A stretch of 9,117 nt of DNA from CAZYSK01 sp964649415 (GTDB taxonomy: Bacteria > Chloroflexota > Anaerolineae > B4-G1): positions 1 through 9,117 of the forward strand of contig CAZYSK010000147.1 in NCBI GenBank assembly GCA_964649415.1, in the 5' to 3' direction. The notes below the pieces were generated by a model. The model worked only from the letters and a program-made list of their open reading frames with translations. It searched no databases and was not told where the DNA came from. Positions 1 to 4,526 of the stretch are shown piece by piece (the stretch's first letter is position 1; the number at the start of each line of letters is the position of its first letter). Made by a program: the position numbers and the translations under genes.

Positions 1-674
1 TCGGTCTTGATCCACGCCCGCCCATCCACGCCCCGTTCGCGCGTGAACCCACTCACCGAGCCCTCGGTGAACGTGATCGTCTCCCCGCCGATGCCGGGGT
101 ATCCCAGCACCTGCACCACGTCGCCCAACTCCAACAGGTCCGAATCTCCCATGGACACGTAGTTCAGGTTCAACTGATCCCTGTCCACAGGGCCGCCGTC
201 CAGATCGGTTGTGATCTCGATCACGGCCAGATCCAGATGGGGATCAGCGGCGACGACCTGGGCGAAGTAGCTTGGCTCCGGCGGCTCGTCGGAGCGAACG
301 GTGATGGCAACACCCAGCTCGTCGGGCCGATAGCGGGAATCGTAGCCCACCGCCACGTGATAGTTGGTCAAGATCAGGCCATCCGGCGACAGAATGGTGC
401 CGGACCCACTCCAAAGCGACTGGAGTCTCCCCCCGCTCTCGACCAGGGCAACGATCTGGACGGTGGAGCGTATCAGGTTCTTCCGCACCTGGCCGTCATC
501 CGTCTCGACGGCAGGTACCGGCGCTGGCTCGGACACGGGCACGTCTTCCGAGGGCGTCGGGGCCGTTGGCCGGGGGGTCAGGGTCGGGAGAACCTCCGGC
601 GACGAGGGCTTGCAGCTAAGCGCTGCCAGGACGGCCAAACCGGCAATCAGCAATCGCGTGCGTCTCTTCATCAT
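1..674 (-). CDS. Trypsin-like serine protease lipoprotein, partial (3' end beyond the window)
   Basis: About 224 codons are visible and the gene continues past the left edge. The N-terminus (MMKRRTRLLIAGLAVLAALSC) is a lipoprotein-type signal peptide with Cys21 as the probable lipidated residue. A Pro/Thr/Ser/Glu-rich linker follows (about 22-62), then a chymotrypsin-fold domain of the trypsin-2/DegP type. The catalytic His is H106 in LTNYHV and the catalytic Asp is D148 in HLDLAVIEI. The Ser motif (GxSGG) would lie past the window edge, so activity cannot be confirmed. GYPGIGGETITFTEGSVSGF is typical of this family just before the catalytic Ser. The start is one of two adjacent ATGs at 674/671, after GAGGTG. 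Only 6 bases separate it from the upstream gene, so it is the third gene of an operon. The protein probably acts outside the membrane on exposed or misfolded proteins. A downstream PDZ domain is possible but not visible. Confidence 0.9.
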   Translation of the reverse strand, partial: MMKRRTRLLIAGLAVLAALSCKPSSPEVLPTLTPRPTAPTPSEDVPVSEPAPVPAVETDDGQVRKNLIRSTVQIVALVESGGRLQSLWSGSGTILSPDGLILTNYHVAVGYDSRYRPDELGVAITVRSDEPPEPSYFAQVVAADPHLDLAVIEITTDLDGGPVDRDQLNLNYVSMGDSDLLELGDVVQVLGYPGIGGETITFTEGSVSGFTRERGVDGRAWIKT

Positions 675-680
675 AGCACC

Positions 681-1292
681 TCAGAATTCTATGGACTCGA
701 CGAAGTCACGGAAATAGCGATAGCCCTCGTCGAAGGTATCCACGTCAGCCAGGTACGTCACGATGACCACCCGCCCCTCATCCTGCAGCGCCAGGTCCAC
801 GCCCTTCACCACGACCGGGAGCCGATCCACGTAGGGATTCCGATCGGCCTGAACGTAGGTGAACGTGCGCTGGATCGCTGTGCGTCCGCCCACGGCGACC
901 TCGTCCGTCTCCAACGTCTCGTACGCGGTCACCGCACCGGCCCGCTCCAGGGCGAGCGACTGCAGTGGCAGCGTTGGGTCCATCTCGGCAGCCAGGGGGC
1001 GGGTACGGAGCAGCAGCGCCGTGTTGAACGCGCCACTGCGAGGATCGCGCGCCCGGAGCAGGGGATCGTCCCCGTACTCGCGCAGCCAGTTGGCAGGTAC
1101 GCGCCCCGAGATGTCGCCATCGGCGACCGCAAACGCATCGTAGCGATACAGCGTCATCTCCCGGAGCAGGAGCCCCAGTCCCAGCGCGACGACGACGAGC
1201 AAGATGACCGCCCAATCGGCCCACCGGTCGCGACGCCGGGCAGTCGTGGGCGAGACACCGCTGGAATGGCGAGTTCCCTCTGATACGCTCAT
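681..1292 (-). CDS. Single-pass membrane-anchored protein of unknown function
   Basis: This is a 203-aa protein with a short basic cytoplasmic N-terminus (RRRDR at 19-23), one hydrophobic segment (about 25-43, WADWAVILLVVVALGLGLLL), and then about 160 residues outside the cytoplasm by the positive-inside rule. The outer domain mixes beta-like stretches and ends in FDEGYRYFRDFVESIEF. That ending resembles PsbP/Mog1-like extracytoplasmic domains, which often finish with a helix and an 'S-hydrophobic' strand. The resemblance is weak and the protein is best called hypothetical. The ATG at 1292 overlaps the upstream stop as TGATG, which suggests translational coupling; a GTG one codon earlier (1295) is an alternative. 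It lies between a PrsW-like gene and a serine protease gene, so it could be their substrate, adaptor or regulator (inference). The cytoplasmic tail is too short for a normal anti-sigma domain. Confidence 0.8.
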   Translation of the reverse strand: MSVSEGTRHSSGVSPTTARRRDRWADWAVILLVVVALGLGLLLREMTLYRYDAFAVADGDISGRVPANWLREYGDDPLLRARDPRSGAFNTALLLRTRPLAAEMDPTLPLQSLALERAGAVTAYETLETDEVAVGGRTAIQRTFTYVQADRNPYVDRLPVVVKGVDLALQDEGRVVIVTYLADVDTFDEGYRYFRDFVESIEF

Positions 1293-2269
1293 CACACACC
1301 CCCTTCCGGGGCAACGGACCCCTTGGCGTCCGCGCCGGCGAGCGTGAGCCTGTTAGCGCGGCGGATCAAGAAGGACAGGAGGGCAAAGGTCGCTCCGGCG
1401 ACGACAGCGGCCAGTACCAGCCCCGGCCAGGGGTTGACGCCTCCACCGGACAGAGTCAATCCGGTCGTCGTGAGTTCGCCGCGCAGGTAGGTGAACAGGC
1501 CATTGAGCAGGGCTGCCAGCGAGAGGCCACCGGGCAGCCACCACACAGGCTCGTCCTCAAACTTGGCCCGCCCCAGGAAGTAGCCGCTCAGGCCGGCGAA
1601 ACTGGCCTGCGCCAGCGCAGTGACGACGATACGGATGACGCCGGCCTGGAGGTCCACGCCGCCGATGTCCAGCACGTAGCCGAGGTTGAGCACCATCGCA
1701 TACCCCAGGCCCGCAGCCGTCCCGTAGACGATGCCGTCCACGCGCTCATCGAACTCCAGCGTGGGATAGATCGCGTAGCGCACGGCGGCGTATTTCAGGA
1801 ACTCCTGGATGAAGCCGATCACCAGGATCGAACCGAGGACGTGAGACCAGGTGCCCAGAGGCAACCAGCGCCTGACGTCGAACACCTGCTCCACGAGGGG
1901 AATGCCCAGCGCCTGAGCCAACAACGCGCCGAGGATGAAGACGCCCAGGACAGCCCCCTTGGGCTCCGGCTCCAGCCGATCCTGCTGATAGAAGAAGAAC
2001 AGCCAAAGCAGCGCAGGGACGACGGACAGAACGATGCCGGCGATCAACAGCGGCCAACCATCCAACGTCAGGTCGGTGAGACCAAGCACCAACTCAACGA
2101 GGAGGACGAAAGCGAGCAGACCGACGATCTGAAGCAGGCCGGCGCGCCAGACACTGGGCCGCTCCTGGGTCGCTTTGGCATAGTGGTACGCACAGAAGCA
2201 ACGGCCACCGATCCGCTTGGCATCTGCCCCAACTGGCCGGCGGCACACACAACAAGTGACTTCTTCCAT
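1292..2269 (-). CDS. PrsW-like polytopic membrane protein with N-terminal zinc-ribbon-like motif; protease motifs degenerate
   Basis: This 325-aa protein has about eight hydrophobic segments. Residues 6-29 carry C6-x2-C9 and C26-x2-H29, a likely zinc-binding knuckle. The PrsW-family layout is recognisable: EPEPK (100-104), a QEFLK helix (155-159), FDERVDGIVYGTAAGLGYAMVLN (about 173-195), then LAQASFAGLSGYFLG (about 219-233). In canonical PrsW proteases these positions read EExxK, FxxxEN and HA. Here the first Glu is Gln155, the Glu of EN is Leu194 and the His is Gln221, so metal-dependent proteolysis is doubtful. The chosen ATG at 2269 has AAGGAG six bases upstream. An in-frame TTG at 2311 extends the frame by 14 residues but has a poorer site. 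It is the first gene of the leftward operon, with an extended -10 promoter upstream. PrsW proteins cleave anti-sigma factors in some bacteria; this one may bind or handle membrane proteins without cutting (inference). Confidence 0.85.
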   Translation of the reverse strand: MEEVTCCVCRRPVGADAKRIGGRCFCAYHYAKATQERPSVWRAGLLQIVGLLAFVLLVELVLGLTDLTLDGWPLLIAGIVLSVVPALLWLFFFYQQDRLEPEPKGAVLGVFILGALLAQALGIPLVEQVFDVRRWLPLGTWSHVLGSILVIGFIQEFLKYAAVRYAIYPTLEFDERVDGIVYGTAAGLGYAMVLNLGYVLDIGGVDLQAGVIRIVVTALAQASFAGLSGYFLGRAKFEDEPVWWLPGGLSLAALLNGLFTYLRGELTTTGLTLSGGGVNPWPGLVLAAVVAGATFALLSFLIRRANRLTLAGADAKGSVAPEGGV

Positions 2270-2327
2270 ATCCGGCTCCTTGTTCTTTATCTGGTCAAGA
2301 TCATATCCCAACCTCGTTCCTGCGTTA

Positions 2328-2357
2328 ATTGTACCATAGGTGGGGGAAAAACGATAA
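2328..2357 (-). promoter_or_regulatory. Putative sigma-70 promoter of the leftward operon (extended -10)
   Basis: On the minus strand TACAAT (2333-2328) is preceded directly by TGG, giving an extended -10 (TGnTACAAT). The -35 is weak, TTATCG at 2357-2352 with an 18-base spacer, as is usual when an extended -10 is present. Transcription would start near 2321, leaving a leader of about 50 nt before the ATG at 2269. Confidence 0.55.
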
Positions 2358-2373
2358 ACCAGCCGCTCTGCTT

Positions 2374-2713
2374 AGGGTCCGTGAATTTGTGACTTCCCAC
2401 ATCTGTGATGGTTCATTTCACAAAGAAACTCGGTTTGCACTTCGCAGGTCCGCCCGGCGATGAAGTCGCCGGGCTAGTAAGCAGCGCCGGATCAATCCGG
2501 CTTGGAAAGCTGCTCGCGACATCGAATTCCCGCGAACTTGCAAACAGTGCCGCCAAGCCTGCAAGCCCCGTTGACGGGGCGCTGCTCCGTAGCCCGGACA
2601 CTTCATGTCCGGGCAGGTGTGTGAAAGTGGCAACTCATTTTTGGACCATCTCCCCGCATCTGATTGGAAGAACGGGGTGAAGTGCGGGAACTTGCTCTCT
2701 TGCGAACCCTTAA
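2374..2713. repeat. 340-bp repeat, unit 1 (four hairpins)
   Basis: Hairpins lie at 2452-2474 (arms GCCCGGCGA/TCGCCGGGC, loop TGAAG), 2486-2501 (arms GCCGGA/TCCGGC, loop TCAA), 2565-2580 (arms GCCCCG/CGGGGC, loop TTGA) and 2592-2614 (arms GCCCGGACA/TGTCCGGGC, loop CTTCA). The module 2452-2501 and the reverse complement of 2565-2614 share the same 23-11-16 geometry, so they form an inverted pair separated by 63 bases. The left half of this unit is the most divergent of the three, and its first bases (2374-2390) are only loosely similar to the other copies. Confidence 0.93.
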
Positions 2714-3053
2714 AGGGTTTGTAAATCTATGACTTCCCGCATTTGAGATGGTTCATTTCACAAAGAAACTCGGTTCGCACTTTGCAGGCCCGTCCGGCGA
2801 TGAAGTCGCCGGGCTAGTAAACAGCGCCGGATGAATCCGGCTTGGAAAGCTGCTCGCGACATCGAATTCCCGCGAACTTGCAAACAGTGCCGCCAAGCCT
2901 GGAAGCCCCGTTGACGGGGCGCTGCTCCGTAGCCCGGACACTTCATGTCCGGGCGGGTGTGTGAAATTGGCAACTCATTTATGGACCATCTCCCCGCATC
3001 TGATTGGAAGAACGGGGTGAAGTGCGAGAACTTGTTCTCTTGCGAACCCTTAA
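2714..3053. repeat. 340-bp repeat, unit 2 (four hairpins)
   Basis: Hairpins are at 2792-2814, 2826-2841, 2905-2920 and 2932-2954. The first has a C to T change in its 5' arm, which turns one pair into G-T. The second has loop TGAA where unit 1 has TCAA. The left half matches unit 3 almost perfectly. The right half carries five substitutions seen in neither unit 1 nor unit 3. Confidence 0.93.
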
Positions 3054-3392
3054 AGGGTTTGTAAATCTATAACTTCCCGCATTTGAGATGGTTCATTTCA
3101 CAAAGAAACTCGGTTCGCACTTTGCAGGCCCGTCCGGCGATGAAGTCGCCGGGCTAGTAAACAGCGCCGGATGAATCCGGCTTGGAAAGCTGCTCGCGAC
3201 ATCGAATTCCCGCGAACTTGCAAACAGTGCCGCCAAGCCTGCAAGCCCCGTTGACGGGGCGCTGCTCCGTAGCCCGGACACTTCATGTCCGGGCAGGTGT
3301 GTGAAAGTGGCAACTCATTTTTGGACCATCTCCCCGCATCTGATTGGAAGAACGGGGTGAAGTGCGGGAACTTGTTCTCTTGCGAACCCTTA
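3054..3392. repeat. 340-bp repeat, unit 3 (mosaic of unit 2-like left and unit 1-like right)
   Basis: Hairpins are at 3132-3154, 3166-3181, 3245-3260 and 3272-3294. From the left edge to about hairpin 2 it follows unit 2 (one difference seen, TATAAC versus TATGAC). To the right of hairpin 2 it follows unit 1 (one difference seen, CTTGTTCTC versus CTTGCTCTC). The repeat ends abruptly after CGAACCCTTA, 11 bases before the -35 element of the downstream promoter. Confidence 0.93.
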
Positions 3393-3403
3393 GCCGGCTT
3401 GGG

Positions 3404-3432
3404 TTGACGAAAACGAGCAAGTCGCGTATCCT
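3404..3432 (+). promoter_or_regulatory. Sigma-70-type promoter of the CPBP protease gene
   Basis: TTGACG (3404-3409), a 17-base spacer and TATCCT (3427-3432) fit the sigma-70 consensus well. Transcription would start near 3439, leaving a leader of about 100 nt. That leader contains a GGCCC/GGGCC hairpin (3505-3518), with a second GGGCC at 3519-3523 able to compete for pairing, a few bases before the AGGAGG ribosome binding site at 3532-3537. Confidence 0.6.
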
Positions 3433-3541
3433 ATGGGCCAGCGCCCCACCGGCGCAGCCTACTGAACCAGATTCGCGAGTTGGAAATGACGCTGATCTCG
3501 GTACGGCCCCTGCGGGCCGGGCCAACCCAACAGGAGGAGAC

Positions 3542-4399
3542 GTGGACACCCAAGAGCAAAGCAAACGAAAGACCGTGCGTAATCTGGCGATCCTCACCAT
3601 CGTAACCGTCGGCGTCGGCTGGGTCGGTATGTGGCTGAACGCGACGATGGGCACACCCAGGTCACCGGAAGGCCTGGGGTTGCTGCTATGGCTGGTCACC
3701 CCCCTGGCCGTGTCCCTTCTGCTGCGCGCCTTTGGCGGGGACGGCTGGCGGGACCTGGGAATCAGGCCGGGCTTGAAGTCCCACCCGGGGTGGTATGCAC
3801 TGAGCATCCTGGTTTACCCGCTGTGCATCGCCCTGATCCTGGCGATCGGCGGCGTGCTTGGTGGCGTCTCGTTCCCGGGCTTTGCGTCGCGGGGAACAGG
3901 GATGTTTCTCCAGCTCGTAGTCGTGCAGTTCGTCACAAATCTCCTCAAGAACATCTTTGAGGAGTTCACCTGGCGCGGCTACCTGACGCCCAAGCTCAAG
4001 CTCCTGGGGGTGCACGATCTGGCCAACCACGCCATAGTTGGCGCGATCTGGGCCGCCTGGCACCTGCCGTACTGGATCGGCCTCCTCGATCAGGCGACGA
4101 TAGAGAGCTTCACGGCCCTCAGCCTGCCCGTGTTCATCCTGTTGGGCATCATCGCGCTTGTCGCGTCCTCTGTTCTTTACGGTGAGTCGAAGCTGGCTAC
4201 AGGGTCCATCTGGCCGCCCATGCTGCTGCACACCATGCTCAATGCGCTGTCACTCACGCTGCTCACGGAGGGCTTCGTCGCGTTCCAGGGCAGTGGCGAG
4301 GTCCTGTTCACGCCTGGGATGGGGGGTATCGCCGGCACCCTGTTGGTCACACTGATCGGCGTGGGTCTGTACCGGCGCAGGGCACGCGCTTCATCCTAG
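3542..4399 (+). CDS. CPBP family (Abi/CAAX) intramembrane glutamic protease
   Basis: This is a 285-aa membrane protein with about seven to eight hydrophobic segments. All three CPBP motifs are intact: E140-E141-x3-R145 (EEFTWR), H174 in AAWHLPYW, and H230-x3-N234 (HTMLN). In this family (Rce1, MroQ, Abi proteins) the second Glu activates water for proteolysis within the membrane. The substrate cannot be told from sequence; bacterial members process peptides or quorum signals, give bacteriocin immunity, or have unknown roles. The GTG at 3542 is chosen because AGGAGGAG sits just upstream and the hydrophobic N-terminus begins about 14 residues later. The frame is open further upstream, but that part overlaps the repeat and the promoter. 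The neighbouring regulator gene has its own promoter, so this is probably a single-gene unit. Unlike the PrsW-like protein on the other side of the array, it keeps its catalytic residues. Confidence 0.92.
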   Translation: MDTQEQSKRKTVRNLAILTIVTVGVGWVGMWLNATMGTPRSPEGLGLLLWLVTPLAVSLLLRAFGGDGWRDLGIRPGLKSHPGWYALSILVYPLCIALILAIGGVLGGVSFPGFASRGTGMFLQLVVVQFVTNLLKNIFEEFTWRGYLTPKLKLLGVHDLANHAIVGAIWAAWHLPYWIGLLDQATIESFTALSLPVFILLGIIALVASSVLYGESKLATGSIWPPMLLHTMLNALSLTLLTEGFVAFQGSGEVLFTPGMGGIAGTLLVTLIGVGLYRRRARASS

Positions 4400-4449
4400 C
4401 CAGGCCATCGGCCTTGCAGCGGCAGAGGGCAAACAGCGACTCCTGGCAC

Positions 4450-4478
4450 TTGGCGTAACCGGCGAGCTGTGCTAAGAT
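4450..4478 (+). promoter_or_regulatory. Sigma-70 promoter with extended -10 for the LuxR/MalT-like gene
   Basis: TTGGCG (4450-4455), a 17-base spacer and TAAGAT (4473-4478) are present, with TGC directly before the -10 (extended -10). The predicted start near 4485 gives a leader of about 40 nt before the GTG at 4527. Confidence 0.6.
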
Positions 4479-4526
4479 AGCGCCACCACAGACAGCCGGT
4501 TTGCACAGCCCTGCCAAGGGGGCCAA

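Larger units (their letters stand above)
2374..3392. repeat. Tandem array of three 340-bp repeat units with REP/BIME-like hairpins
   Basis: The same sequence recurs with an exact 340-base period and no indels (for example ATGGTTCATTTCAC at 2408, 2748 and 3088). Similarity starts near 2374 and ends sharply at 3392. Each unit has four perfect or near-perfect GC-rich hairpins, plus a small AACCCTT/AAGGGTT palindrome at the junctions of units 1-2 and 2-3. I see no credible gene in this stretch of about 1 kb. The small minus-strand frames recur only because the DNA recurs; they have no ribosome binding site and run through the hairpins. The hairpin layout resembles REP/BIME elements mobilised by RAYT (Y1 HUH) transposases, but no transposase is in the window and the family is not identified. 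Confidence 0.95.

Noticed and set aside
237..1283. Long plus-strand open frame (348 aa)
   Set aside because: It is antisense to the serine protease and the membrane-anchored gene, which have signal peptide, catalytic motifs, ribosome binding sites and operon spacing. Its translation is Arg/Gly/His-rich, typical of a high-GC shadow frame.
2405..2680. Plus-strand 91-aa frame in repeat unit 1
   Set aside because: It spans all four hairpins and has no ribosome binding site or recognisable domain.
2413..3313. Repeated 62- and 71-aa minus-strand frames, one pair per 340-bp unit
   Set aside because: They recur only because the DNA repeats, lack ribosome binding sites, and run straight through the hairpins. 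The base changes between copies show no bias to silent positions.
2374..3392. CRISPR array
   Set aside because: The period is 340 bases with near-identical units and no short repeat/unique spacer pattern; no cas genes are present.
3433..3465. Ten-codon leader peptide (ATG to TGA) in the CPBP upstream region
   Set aside because: The ATG lies at or before the predicted transcription start and has no ribosome binding site.
4402..4414. Terminator after the CPBP gene (AGGCC-ATC-GGCCT)
   Set aside because: The stem is only five pairs and no T-run follows, so an intrinsic terminator is not supported.
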